A program made the position numbers and the translations under genes. A DNA stretch of 64,000 nt, taken from NCBI RefSeq assembly GCF_030373185.1, contig NZ_JAUCZH010000001.1, positions 868,001 through 932,000 on the forward strand. Reading direction: 5' to 3'. Below the pieces are notes generated by a model. That model did no database searches and was not told the origin of the DNA. It worked only from the letters and a program-made list of their open reading frames with translations. Below are positions 8,366-18,967 of the stretch, one piece after another; positions within the stretch are counted from its first letter, which is position 1, and every line of letters starts with the position of its first letter. Source of the DNA: Tabrizicola sp. (lineage in GTDB: Bacteria > Pseudomonadota > Alphaproteobacteria > Rhodobacterales > Rhodobacteraceae).

Positions 8366-9367
8366 ATGACCATCACCATCGGCATCAACGGCTTCGGACG
8401 CATCGGGCGCTGCACCTTGGCCCATATCGCGGAATCGAACCGCAACGATGTGCAGGTGGTGGCGATCAACGCGACCGGCCCGGTGGAAACCAATGCGCAT
8501 CTCTTGCGCTATGACTCTGTGCATGGCCGCTTTCCCGGCGCGGTGAAAGTATCGGATGCAGGACTTGACCTTGGGCGCGGGCCGATCCGGATGATGTCGA
8601 CCTACAACCCCGAAGAGCTTGACTGGCAGGGCGTGGACGTGGTGCTGGAATGCACCGGCAAGTTCAATGACCGGGACAAGGCCGCCGTGCATCTGGGGCG
8701 TGGGGCCAAACGGGTGCTGGTCTCGGCCCCGGCCAAACGCGCCGATCTGACGGTGGTTTACGGCGTGAACCACCGCAGCCTTTTGCCCGATCATCTGGTG
8801 GTCTCGAACGCGTCCTGCACGACGAACTGCCTCGCGCCTTTGGCGAAGGTGCTGAACGACACAATCGGAATCGAATCCGGCATCATGACCACGATCCATT
8901 CCTATACCGGCGACCAGCCGACGCTGGACCGCCGCCACAAGGATCTTTATCGCGCCCGTGCGGCGGCGATGGCGATGATCCCGACCTCTACCGGGGCCGG
9001 CAAGGCGATTGGCGAGGTGCTGCCGGAACTAGCGGGTCGGCTGGAGGGCTCGTCGATCCGGGTGCCGACGCCGAATGTCTCGGCTGTCGATCTGACCTTT
9101 ATCGCCGAGAAATCGGTGACTGTGGCCGAGGTCAACGAAATCGTAAGGGAAGCCTGCGCGGGATACATGGGCATGGTCATGGCCTATGACCCGGAGCCCA
9201 AGGTCTCGATCGATTTCAACCATACGCCGCAATCTTGCATCTTCGCGCCGGACCAGACCAAGGTCGCAGGGCGTTCCGTGCGGGTTCTGGCATGGTATGA
9301 TAACGAATGGGGGTTCTCATGCCGGATGGCCGATGTCGCCGGTGTGATGGGACGACTCGCGCAGTAA
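8366..9367 (+). CDS. gap: Glyceraldehyde-3-phosphate dehydrogenase, copy 1 (predicted NADP-preferring)
   Basis: A 333-residue phosphorylating GAPDH. It has the N-terminal Rossmann motif INGFGRIGR, the catalytic [12 protein letters not shown] (Cys about 152), the [11 protein letters not shown] loop and a C-terminal [12 protein letters not shown]. At the adenosine-ribose position, after VVAIN, it carries Ala36-Thr37 where NAD-type enzymes have Asp-Leu. The same Asp-to-Ala change is found in NADP-preferring GapB enzymes, so this copy is predicted to serve reductive or gluconeogenic flux. The ATG at 8366 gives the family N-terminus MTITIGINGFG; the frame is open to 8279. A 47-codon ORF and a second gap follow. 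Confidence 0.95.
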   Translation: MTITIGINGFGRIGRCTLAHIAESNRNDVQVVAINATGPVETNAHLLRYDSVHGRFPGAVKVSDAGLDLGRGPIRMMSTYNPEELDWQGVDVVLECTGKFNDRDKAAVHLGRGAKRVLVSAPAKRADLTVVYGVNHRSLLPDHLVVSNASCTTNCLAPLAKVLNDTIGIESGIMTTIHSYTGDQPTLDRRHKDLYRARAAAMAMIPTSTGAGKAIGEVLPELAGRLEGSSIRVPTPNVSAVDLTFIAEKSVTVAEVNEIVREACAGYMGMVMAYDPEPKVSIDFNHTPQSCIFAPDQTKVAGRSVRVLAWYDNEWGFSCRMADVAGVMGRLAQ

Positions 9368-9398
9368 CGGGGCAATGGCCCCAACCGGAGGGCCTGCC

Positions 9399-9542
9399 TT
9401 GACCAATGTCATCGCGTTCTGGCTGGGAGCGATCCTTGCCACTGCGATTGTCGCCGATGCGACATTGAATGACGCATCAGCCGTCTTCTTTCTGGCGCGC
9501 AAGTTCCTTGATCTGGTCGAATGGGTGGCATTCTGGCGCTGA
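9399..9542 (+). CDS. 47-residue membrane protein between the two gap genes
   Basis: A short ORF starting with TTG at 9399, seven bases after a CCGGAGGG ribosome binding site (9384-9391), and ending with TGA at 9540-9542. The product is largely hydrophobic: VIAFWLGAILATAIVADA near the start, then SAVFFLARKFLDLVEWVAFW at the end. That reads as one membrane helix plus a second hydrophobic, possibly membrane-peripheral helix. It lies 31 bases after the gap1 stop and 86 bases before gap2. The good ribosome binding site and membrane character support it as real, but no function is known to me. Confidence 0.6.
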   Translation: MTNVIAFWLGAILATAIVADATLNDASAVFFLARKFLDLVEWVAFWR

Positions 9543-9570
9543 CAGCGTCAGACTGAGGTTGCATTTCTGA

Positions 9571-9597
9571 CCGATATCGCTTTGTTAGCGCTATCGG
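9571..9597. promoter_or_regulatory. Inverted repeat upstream of gap2, CceR-like operator candidate
   Basis: CCGATATCGC (9571-9580) and GCGCTATCGG (9588-9597) are reverse complements at nine of ten positions. The right part overlaps TGTTAGCGCTATCG (9583-9596), close to the TGTTAnCGnTAACA motif also seen at gap1. It lies 32 bases before the gap2 start, where a repressor would block transcription. Confidence 0.5.
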
Positions 9598-9628
9598 AAC
9601 GCGCCGATTCAGCTTCGGAGGAAAGATC

Positions 9629-10630
9629 ATGACGGTTAAAGTCGCCATCAACGGGTTTGGCCGCATTGGCCGCAACGTGCTGCGGGCAATCGTGGAATCG
9701 GGGCGCACGGACATCGAGGTCGTGGCGATCAACGATCTTGGCCCGGTCGAGACCAACGCGCACCTCTTGCGCTACGATTCGGTGCATGGGCGCTTCCCCG
9801 CCACCGTGACCACCGGCGCCGACTGGATCGACGTGGGCCGCGGAAACATGCTGGTGACGGCGCTGCGCAATCCGGCCGACCTGCCATGGTCAGATGTTGA
9901 TATCGTGATGGAATGCACCGGCATCTTCACCTCCAAGGAAAAATGCCAGGCGCATCTGGAAAACGGGTCCAAGCGGGTACTGATCTCGGCCCCCGGCGAC
10001 GGCGCCGACAAGACCATCGTCTACGGCGTGAACCATGACACGCTGACCAAGGATGACATCATCGTCTCGAACGCATCCTGCACCACCAACTGCCTGTCGC
10101 CCGTGGCGCAGGTGTTGAACCAGGCCATCGGGATCGAGAAGGGGATGATGACGACCATCCACAGCTACACCGGCGACCAGCCGACGCTGGATACGATGCA
10201 CAAGGATCTTTACCGCGGCCGCGCGGCGGCTCTGTCGATGATCCCGACCTCCACCGGCGCGGCCAAGGCGGTGGGGCTGGTCCTGCCGGAACTGAAGGGC
10301 AAGCTGGACGGTTTCGCGATGCGGGTGCCGACGCCGAACGTGTCCGTGGTGGACCTGAAGTTCATCGCCAAGCGGGCGACCTCGGTCGAAGAGGTGAACG
10401 CAGCGATCAAGGCGGCGGCGGATGGCCGTTTGAAGGGTGTTCTGGGCTACACGGAAGAAAAGCTGGTGTCGTCTGATTTCAACCATGACCCCCATTCATC
10501 GGTGTTCCACATGGACCAGACCAAGGTGATGGACGGCACCTTCGTGTCAATCCTGAGCTGGTATGACAACGAATGGGGCTTCTCTAACCGCATGGCTGAT
10601 ACCGCTGTGGTGATGGGAAAATTGATCTGA
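9629..10630 (+). CDS. gap: Glyceraldehyde-3-phosphate dehydrogenase, copy 2 (predicted NAD-type)
   Basis: A 333-residue GAPDH, clearly paralogous to the gene 260 bases upstream. It has INGFGRIGR at the N-terminus, the catalytic [12 protein letters not shown] (Cys about 152), [16 protein letters not shown] and [12 protein letters not shown]. After VVAIN it carries Asp36-Leu37, the usual NAD-binding pair, so it is predicted to be the glycolytic enzyme. The start follows CGGAGGAAAG. It has its own operator-like promoter region and a textbook terminator (10654-10676), so it is probably transcribed separately from copy 1. Confidence 0.96.
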   Translation: MTVKVAINGFGRIGRNVLRAIVESGRTDIEVVAINDLGPVETNAHLLRYDSVHGRFPATVTTGADWIDVGRGNMLVTALRNPADLPWSDVDIVMECTGIFTSKEKCQAHLENGSKRVLISAPGDGADKTIVYGVNHDTLTKDDIIVSNASCTTNCLSPVAQVLNQAIGIEKGMMTTIHSYTGDQPTLDTMHKDLYRGRAAALSMIPTSTGAAKAVGLVLPELKGKLDGFAMRVPTPNVSVVDLKFIAKRATSVEEVNAAIKAAADGRLKGVLGYTEEKLVSSDFNHDPHSSVFHMDQTKVMDGTFVSILSWYDNEWGFSNRMADTAVVMGKLI

Positions 10631-10653
10631 AATATCTGTATTTGCTGGGGAAA

Positions 10654-10676
10654 GGGCGCCTTCGGGCGCCTTTTTT
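10654..10676 (+). terminator. Rho-independent terminator of gap2
   Basis: GGCGCC (10655-10660), loop TTCG, GGCGCC (10665-10670), then six Ts (10671-10676). Confidence 0.93.
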
Positions 10677-10725
10677 CACTTTCAAGCCATGCATATTGCG
10701 CATAGCCGCACCGCAGCATTGGCCG

Positions 10726-10753
10726 TTGTTTGCGCTAACGCCTTTCCTACATA
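10726..10753 (+). promoter_or_regulatory. Sigma-70-like promoter of the DUF1127 gene with overlapping CceR-like site
   Basis: TTGTTT (10726-10731) and TACATA (10748-10753) are spaced by 16 bases. TGTTTGCGCTAACG (10727-10740) overlaps the -35 box and matches most positions of the motif also found at the two gap promoters. Confidence 0.45.
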
Positions 10754-10806
10754 CTGACCACGCGATGAGGAGAAGCAGACCCTTCGCAAGTGAAAGGACG
10801 ATAAAG

Positions 10807-10977
10807 ATGATTACCGTGATCGACATGCTGAAGACCGCCGCCCGCAATTATGCGGCCTATCGCCAGACCCGTGACGAGATTGCCAACCTGCCGCTGGACG
10901 TAGCTCTGGATATCGGCATCTACCCCGGCGACGCCGACCGCATCGCGCGCGAAGCCGTCTACGGCAAGGCTGCCTGA
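10807..10977 (+). CDS. DUF1127 domain small protein
   Basis: A 56-residue protein. The C-terminal half (YRQTRDEIANLPLDVALDIGIYPGDADRIAREAVYG) is the Arg-rich DUF1127 motif, with the pattern R-T-x-x-E-I-x-x-L in which D-I-G replaces the frequent D-I-G-x-x-R stretch. Small DUF1127 proteins of alphaproteobacteria bind RNA or affect sRNA maturation (CcaF1 in Rhodobacter) and phosphate or carbon responses; its exact role here is unknown. The ATG at 10807 follows AAGGAC. It is a single-gene unit with its own promoter and terminator. Confidence 0.8.
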   Translation: MITVIDMLKTAARNYAAYRQTRDEIANLPLDVALDIGIYPGDADRIAREAVYGKAA

Positions 10978-11006
10978 GCGACAGGCCGCACACTACGCGA
11001 CGATCC

Positions 11007-11027
11007 GGGGGCCGCTTGGCCCCCTTT
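11007..11027 (+). terminator. Terminator of the DUF1127 gene
   Basis: GGGGGCC (11007-11013), loop GCTT, GGCCCCC (11018-11024), then TTT. It ends just before the stop of the convergent coaD gene. Confidence 0.85.
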
Positions 11028-11032
11028 GCATG

Positions 11033-11524
11033 TCAGCTGTACTTGCCCTTCAGCGCCACGACTACGGGCGGCGTGACGAACTGCGACACATCCCCGCCAA
11101 GCCGCGCGATTTCCTTGACCAGCTTTGACGCAATCGCCTGCCGCCGGGCATCGGCCATCATGAACACGGTTTCAATGCTGGCATCAAGCGCGCGGTTCAT
11201 GCCAACCATCTGGAATTCATATTCAAAATCAGCGACCGCCCGAAGGCCGCGGATGATGATGCTGGCCCCAACATCGCGGGCGCAGTCGATCAGCAGGTTC
11301 TCGAACGGATGGACGACGATCTCGCCGCCAGTCTTGGCGGTGATCGCGGAGCATTCCGCCTCCACCATGGCCACACGCTCTTCCAACGTGAAAAGCGGGC
11401 CTTTGTCACGGTTGATGGCCACACCGATCACCAGCCGATCCACCAGCGCCATTGCACGCTGGATGATGTCGACATGGCCAAGGGTAACCGGATCGAAAGT
11501 CCCCGGGTAAAGCCCGATGCGCAT
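11033..11524 (-). CDS. coaD: Pantetheine-phosphate adenylyltransferase
   Basis: A 163-residue CoaD that transfers AMP from ATP to 4'-phosphopantetheine in coenzyme A synthesis. It begins MRIGLYPGTFDPVTLGHVDII, containing the nucleotidyltransferase motif TxGH. IIRGLRAVADFEYEFQM in the middle and a C-terminal region with VKEIARLGGDVSQFV complete the family. Length is normal. I chose the ATG at 11524 because the family starts with this strand; the frame is open upstream to 11614. Confidence 0.96.
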   Translation of the reverse strand: MRIGLYPGTFDPVTLGHVDIIQRAMALVDRLVIGVAINRDKGPLFTLEERVAMVEAECSAITAKTGGEIVVHPFENLLIDCARDVGASIIIRGLRAVADFEYEFQMVGMNRALDASIETVFMMADARRQAIASKLVKEIARLGGDVSQFVTPPVVVALKGKYS

Positions 11525-11664
11525 GGATCGCCCCCTCTGCCCCCCGCTGCCTGCGCACGCAACAATATTGCGCCCCCGGGCGCAAGGGAAAACCTGCCGC
11601 CCATCCTTTGCCAAGAGCCAGCGGCAGCACCGGCCAAAGCGGAAGACTGCTGCCCTGACCGGGG

Positions 11665-12099
11665 TCAGAAACCCTTGATCATGCCTTCCAGCGCTTCTTT
11701 TTCGGCCGAAAGCTCCATCAGACGGGCCTTCACCACATCACCGATCGAAATCAGGCCAACCATCTGGTCGCCCTCCATCACCGGCATGTGGCGAAAGCGG
11801 CCTTCGGTCATCCGGCCCAGCACTTCGTCGGTGCTTTCGTTGCGCGTGCAGGAGACGATCTTCGCCGTCATCAGGGAATCTACCGTATCCGACAGGCAGG
11901 GAACGCCACGCTTGCCAAGTTCCCGGACGATATCTCGTTCGGAAAGGATTCCCGAAACGCGCTTGCCGTCGGGCGAGACGATGACGGCCCCGATCCGTCG
12001 GGACGACAGCAGTTCCGCCGCCTTGCTGACACTGGTTCCGGGTGGGACGGTCACGACACCATCATCACCCTTGGATTTGAGGATTTGTTGCACGAGCAT
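11665..12099 (-). CDS. CBS domain pair protein
   Basis: A 144-residue protein made of two CBS motifs (about residues 8-62 and 75-132). Typical strands are SKAAELLSSRRIGAVIVSPDGKRVSGILSERDIVRELG in the first and DEVLGRMTEGRFRHMPVMEGDQMVGLISIGDVVKARL in the second. Stand-alone CBS pairs bind adenine nucleotides and act as energy sensors. Nothing in the sequence shows a partner. It lies between coaD and the LysR gene on the same strand. Confidence 0.9.
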   Translation of the reverse strand: MLVQQILKSKGDDGVVTVPPGTSVSKAAELLSSRRIGAVIVSPDGKRVSGILSERDIVRELGKRGVPCLSDTVDSLMTAKIVSCTRNESTDEVLGRMTEGRFRHMPVMEGDQMVGLISIGDVVKARLMELSAEKEALEGMIKGF

Positions 12100-12154
12100 G
12101 AGACGGCCCCTCCTCCTGACCGGAGGTCAAGGGTCGGGCTGGCACGGGATTCTG

Positions 12155-13060
12155 TCAAGCCTGCGTTTCACTCAGCCGAACTGCCGACTCCAGCCGCGCC
12201 ATCTCTGCCCGGACCTCGCGGGTCAGCTGATCGGCGAATCGGTTCAGCCGGTCAAGCCGCCCGTCACCTTCGTGCCGGATCAGCCAGAAGGCGCGGGTCA
12301 GGCTGATCCGGTCGGTCAGCACACGCGCGAGTTCCGGCGCAGCAGGCAAGGCAAAGTCATGCACCACCCCGACCCCTGCCCCGTGGCGCAGCCAGTTCAA
12401 CTGCACCGAGACCGAGTTGGAGGCAAGAGCCGCCGGCCCTGCGCCAATTTCGGCAAGGTAATCCAGTTCCTTGTCAAAGATCATGTCGGGGATATAGCCG
12501 ATGAAGCGGTGGCTTGGCAGATCATCGGGGCCGGTCAAGGGATGCGCGGCCAGATAGTCGCGGCTGGCGGCAAGGTGCAGGTGATAGTCGGTCAGCTTTT
12601 GCACCGTCAGCCGACCGGCTTCAGGTCGTGAGACAGCAATGGCCATGTCGGCCTCGCGCTTTGACAGGTTGAAGACCCGCGGAAGGGCCACGATCTGCAC
12701 TTCCAGACCGGGATTTGCGTCACAGATCCGGGCCAGAACCTGCGGCAACAGGTAGTTCGCGCAGCCATCCGGCGCACCAAGGCGGATCTGCCCGGTCAAC
12801 CCACCGGGGCCGGACAGGCTTTCTTCCGCTGCCAGCGAAGCCCGTTCGGCGGCCTCGGCGTGGGGAACCAGGCGAGCGCCTTCCTCGGTCAGCGCATAGC
12901 CTTGTGGTGATTTGGCAAACAGCCGGGTGGCAGTTGCTTCCTCCAGCCGGGCAACGCGGCGGCCGACTGTAGCCGGGTCGATCTTCAGCCGCTTGCCCGC
13001 TGCCGACAGACTTTCCGTGCGAGCGACGGCAAGAAAGATGCGCAGATCGTCCCAGTCCAC
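12155..13060 (-). CDS. LysR family transcriptional regulator, divergent from mmsA
   Basis: A 301-residue LysR regulator. The N-terminal winged helix is DWDDLRIFLAVARTESLSAAGKRLKIDPATVGRRVARLEEATATRLF, and a type-2 periplasmic-binding-like effector domain follows from about residue 90. I chose the GTG at 13060, preceded by AGAGGGCC, because it starts exactly at the conserved helix. The frame stays open to 13126, but using that start would put the inverted repeat at 13072-13083 inside the gene. Divergence from mmsA suggests that it controls mmsA; the effector is unknown. Confidence 0.88.
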   Translation of the reverse strand: MDWDDLRIFLAVARTESLSAAGKRLKIDPATVGRRVARLEEATATRLFAKSPQGYALTEEGARLVPHAEAAERASLAAEESLSGPGGLTGQIRLGAPDGCANYLLPQVLARICDANPGLEVQIVALPRVFNLSKREADMAIAVSRPEAGRLTVQKLTDYHLHLAASRDYLAAHPLTGPDDLPSHRFIGYIPDMIFDKELDYLAEIGAGPAALASNSVSVQLNWLRHGAGVGVVHDFALPAAPELARVLTDRISLTRAFWLIRHEGDGRLDRLNRFADQLTREVRAEMARLESAVRLSETQA

Positions 13061-13071
13061 TCCCGGCCCTC

Positions 13072-13083
13072 TGCATTTATGCA
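13072..13083. promoter_or_regulatory. Palindrome between the LysR gene and mmsA
   Basis: TGCAT (13072-13076), TT, ATGCA (13079-13083). A perfect inverted repeat in the divergent promoter region, a plausible site for the adjacent LysR protein. Confidence 0.45.
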
Positions 13084-13161
13084 AAACACTTTTGGTATCT
13101 TGCCGCTTTGTCTGGCGTTTGTGCAAGCGTAATAGGGTGTCAGCAACTTCGGGAGGATTCC

Positions 13162-14661
13162 ATGCAAGAGATCGGTCACTGGATCAACGGGCAACGGGTC
13201 AAGGGCGCTTCGGGCCGCTTTTCCGACGTCTACAACCCCGCCACCGGCGAAGTGCAGGCGCGCGTCGCGCTAGCCACGCTGGCCGAACTTGACCACGCGA
13301 TCGATGAGGCCGCCAAGGCCCAGATCGGCTGGGCCGCAACCAACCCGCAGCGCCGCGCGCGGGTGATGATGGCCTTTGGCGCCTTGATCAATGAAAAAAT
13401 GGACAAGCTGGCCGAACTTGTGGCCCGCGAACATGGCAAGACCATCCCCGACGCCAAGGGCGATGTGCAGCGCGGGCTTGAGGTGATCGAGGTCTGCATG
13501 GGCGCGCCTGCCATGCTCAAGGGCGAGATGATGGACAGTGCCGGCCCCGGCATCGACCTTTTCGCCATGCGTCAGCCGCTTGGCGTGGTGGCCGGGATCA
13601 CCCCGTTCAACTTCCCCGCCATGATCCCCTTGTGGAAGATCGGCCCGGCGCTGTCTTCCGGCAATGCGATGATCCTGAAGCCAAGCGAACGCTGCCCTTC
13701 AACCTCACTCTTGCTTGCCGAACTGCTGAAGCAAGCGGGTCTGCCGGACGGCGTGCTGCAGGTTGTGAACGGTGACAAGGAAGTGGTGGACGGCATCCTT
13801 GACAACCCGGTCATTCAGGGCGTGGGCTTTGTCGGATCAACGCCGATTGCGCAATATATCTACGGTCGCGCCGCCACGAACGGCAAGCGCGCCCAGTGCT
13901 TTGGCGGTGCCAAGAACCACATGATCATCATGCCGGACGCCGATCTCGACAAGGCCGCCGATGCGCTGGTGGGGGCGGGCTACGGTGCTGCGGGCGAACG
14001 CTGCATGGCTATTTCGGTTGCGGTTCCGGTGGGCGAGGCTACCGCCGACGCGCTGATCGAACGGCTGATCCCGCGGATCGAAAAGTTGAAGGTCGGCCCC
14101 TATACCGCTGGAAATGATGTGGATTTCGGGCCGCTGATCACCAAGCAGGCGCAAGAACGCGTGCTGGGGCTGATCGGTTCGGGCGTGGACCAGGGCGCCA
14201 AGCTGGTGATCGATGGCCGCAACCTGAAGATTCAGGGCTATGAGAACGGCTTCTTCGTTGGCCCCTCGCTTTTTGACAACGTGACCCCCGACATGGAGAT
14301 CTACAAGCAGGAGATCTTCGGGCCGGTCCTGTCCACCGTCCGCGCCGGGTCTTATGACGAGGCGCTGAAGCTGGTGATGGACAACGAATATGGCAACGGC
14401 ACCGCGATCTACACCGCCGACGGCGACACCGCGCGTGATTTTGGCAGCCGGGTCAACGTGGGCATGGTGGGCATCAACTTCCCGATCCCGGTGCCGCTAT
14501 CCTACTTCAGCTTCGGCGGCTGGAAGAAATCGGCCTTTGGTGACCTGAACCAGTATGGGCCGGACGCCTTCAAGTTCTACACCAAGACCAAGACCGTGAC
14601 CGCCCGCTGGTTCTCGGGCATCAAGGATGGTGCCAGCCTGAACTTCAAGGCGCTGGATTAA
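13162..14661 (+). CDS. mmsA: Methylmalonate-semialdehyde dehydrogenase (CoA-acylating)
   Basis: A 499-residue aldehyde dehydrogenase. It starts MQEIGHWINGQRVKG and has GITPFNFPAMIPLWKIGPAL (about 145-165), GFVGSTPIAQYIY (about 225) and the catalytic GYGAAGERCMAISVAVPVG (Cys about 284). The GERCMA form and the WINGQ start are typical of MmsA/IolA, which oxidise methylmalonate or malonate semialdehyde to propionyl- or acetyl-CoA in valine, thymine or inositol breakdown. The ATG at 13162 follows GGGAGGA. A divergent LysR gene probably regulates it. Other valine-pathway genes are not present in this window. Confidence 0.93.
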   Translation: MQEIGHWINGQRVKGASGRFSDVYNPATGEVQARVALATLAELDHAIDEAAKAQIGWAATNPQRRARVMMAFGALINEKMDKLAELVAREHGKTIPDAKGDVQRGLEVIEVCMGAPAMLKGEMMDSAGPGIDLFAMRQPLGVVAGITPFNFPAMIPLWKIGPALSSGNAMILKPSERCPSTSLLLAELLKQAGLPDGVLQVVNGDKEVVDGILDNPVIQGVGFVGSTPIAQYIYGRAATNGKRAQCFGGAKNHMIIMPDADLDKAADALVGAGYGAAGERCMAISVAVPVGEATADALIERLIPRIEKLKVGPYTAGNDVDFGPLITKQAQERVLGLIGSGVDQGAKLVIDGRNLKIQGYENGFFVGPSLFDNVTPDMEIYKQEIFGPVLSTVRAGSYDEALKLVMDNEYGNGTAIYTADGDTARDFGSRVNVGMVGINFPIPVPLSYFSFGGWKKSAFGDLNQYGPDAFKFYTKTKTVTARWFSGIKDGASLNFKALD

Positions 14662-14698
14662 ACCCTTGGCGTGAATGCTTTATTAGAATGGCGGCGGA

Positions 14699-17557
<2,859 letters not shown>

Positions 17558-17621
17558 GCTAACCCCCGGATACCGCCGCAACAGATAGGGCTTTGTGGGC
17601 GAGTCTCCAACCCGTATTTGT

Positions 17622-17636
17622 GAACGAAAAGTGAAC
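17622..17636 (-). promoter_or_regulatory. LexA SOS box of uvrA
   Basis: On the minus strand the sequence reads GTTC-ACTTTTC-GTTC, an exact match to the alphaproteobacterial LexA box GTTC-N7-GTTC that was defined with the uvrA and recA genes of Rhodobacter sphaeroides. Confidence 0.88.
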
Positions 17637-17641
17637 GGGCG

Positions 17642-18802
17642 TCAATCCGCGCGCAAGAGGCGGCGCTTTGCCTGCACGGCATGCAAGCCGATACCAAGCA
17701 TACAGAGAATGGCGGCGGCAAGCGCCAGTCCCAGCGGGCCAGCGGAGGCAAGAAGCGCCGCCAGAACCGGCGTTCCGCTGGTGGTGCCAAGGTTGCCCAG
17801 TTGCGCCACCGCCCCCGCTGCCCGCGCGCGGTCCTGCGCCGTTGCGTTGAGTTCCGGGATCGCGGCAAAACTGGCGCCCTGCACGATGCCAAGAGCCGCA
17901 GAAAGCCAGAACCCGCCCAGCACCATCCCTGCCCCATTGCCCCAGAACAGCCAGACCAGCACAAAACCCGGAATCGCCACCCCATAGCCCCATTGGACCA
18001 GCCGCACCGGCGTCAGATGGCGCAAAAGCCAGACCCCAAGGGTCAGCGACACCGCGATCGAAGCAAGCGGCATCCCCGCCGCAATCAGCGCACGTTGGGC
18101 TGCGGGCGTTTCGGGCGGCAAGAGGGTCAGGACAGCAACGTAAAGGAAAGTATAGCAGAAAAACCCCATCGCCGGGGCCGCAAGCCGGGGCGAGGCATAG
18201 ATCTGCGCATGCTGACCCAAAAGGTTCGCCAGCGGGGCCGGGGCGGCCTTTGGGTCTGCGGGCAAGGTCGCGGCAAGGATCAGCGCCAGCCCTGCCATGA
18301 ATCCGGCATGGCCAAGAAACAGACCGCCTGGCGTGACCAGGGGCCCGATCAGCGCCAGAACCGCATAGGTGACGCCGAAAAACGAAGACCAAAGCGTCAT
18401 TGCAAGGGGCCGCTTCGCCTCGGGTGCCAAGGCGGCGATCATCGTCGGGCCGACCACGACGATGGCAAGATGCGAGGCACCTTCGATGATCCGGCTGGCC
18501 AGCATCAAGGGATAGGACGGGAACAGCGATTGCAGCGCCGACATCGCCGCCCCTGCCGCAAGGGCCGCCACAATCGCCCGGCGCGGGCCGACCCGGGCAA
18601 CAAGAAGCCCCGCCGTGGTGCCGAAGATCAGCCCGACCATACCCACGATTGACACGACAAGACCAAGCGCCACCTCGCCATAGCCACCATAGGTGCCGCG
18701 CAAGGGTTCATAAAGAATGGAAATCTTGCCGAACTGCGCCGCGGCCCCAAGCCCGGCAAACCACAAGAGAAGAACAAGGACCATCGGAGGCAGGGCGCGC
18801 AT
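17642..18802 (-). CDS. MFS transporter of unknown substrate
   Basis: A 386-residue polytopic membrane protein with about 12 hydrophobic segments. The first is PPMVLVLLLWFAGLGAAAQFGK, and the MFS A-motif-like turn is TAGLLVARVGPRRAIVAALAAGA near residue 63. A second half with LPLASIAVSLTLGVWLLRHLTPVRL repeats the pattern. Nothing indicates the substrate; CynX/NimT-like or sugar-efflux types are possible. The ATG at 18802 was chosen because the 35 residues upstream are polar and not transporter-like. It lies 84 bases upstream of uvrA on the same strand. Confidence 0.85.
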   Translation of the reverse strand: MRALPPMVLVLLLWFAGLGAAAQFGKISILYEPLRGTYGGYGEVALGLVVSIVGMVGLIFGTTAGLLVARVGPRRAIVAALAAGAAMSALQSLFPSYPLMLASRIIEGASHLAIVVVGPTMIAALAPEAKRPLAMTLWSSFFGVTYAVLALIGPLVTPGGLFLGHAGFMAGLALILAATLPADPKAAPAPLANLLGQHAQIYASPRLAAPAMGFFCYTFLYVAVLTLLPPETPAAQRALIAAGMPLASIAVSLTLGVWLLRHLTPVRLVQWGYGVAIPGFVLVWLFWGNGAGMVLGGFWLSAALGIVQGASFAAIPELNATAQDRARAAGAVAQLGNLGTTSGTPVLAALLASAGPLGLALAAAILCMLGIGLHAVQAKRRLLRAD

Positions 18803-18859
18803 GCCGCCTTGGTAGCCTTGCGCCACGCGATGCGCCAGTGGCGACGGTGATCTTGCGGA

Positions 18860-18952
18860 GCGGCGGCAAATGCCGCCGCGCGCCTTTTGGGTCACCTGCG
18901 CGGGCAAAGCCCGCTTGGCTCCCGCTCTGCGGGGGATATTTAAGCAGAGAGG
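18860..18952. repeat. Intergenic hairpins with a GGGGGATATTT element
   Basis: Three nested signals lie between lpd and the MFS gene. They are an eight-bp stem (18860-18867/18872-18879), a six-bp stem GCGGGC/GCCCGC (18900-18914), and CTCTGC...GCAGAG around GGGGGATATTT. A related CCGTGGAGTATT element lies near 59640. From memory, short GGA(G)TATTT hairpin elements are dispersed in Rhodobacterales intergenic regions. The hairpins could terminate lpd. Confidence 0.35.
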
Positions 18953-18967
18953 AAGCCGCTGTGGGGG

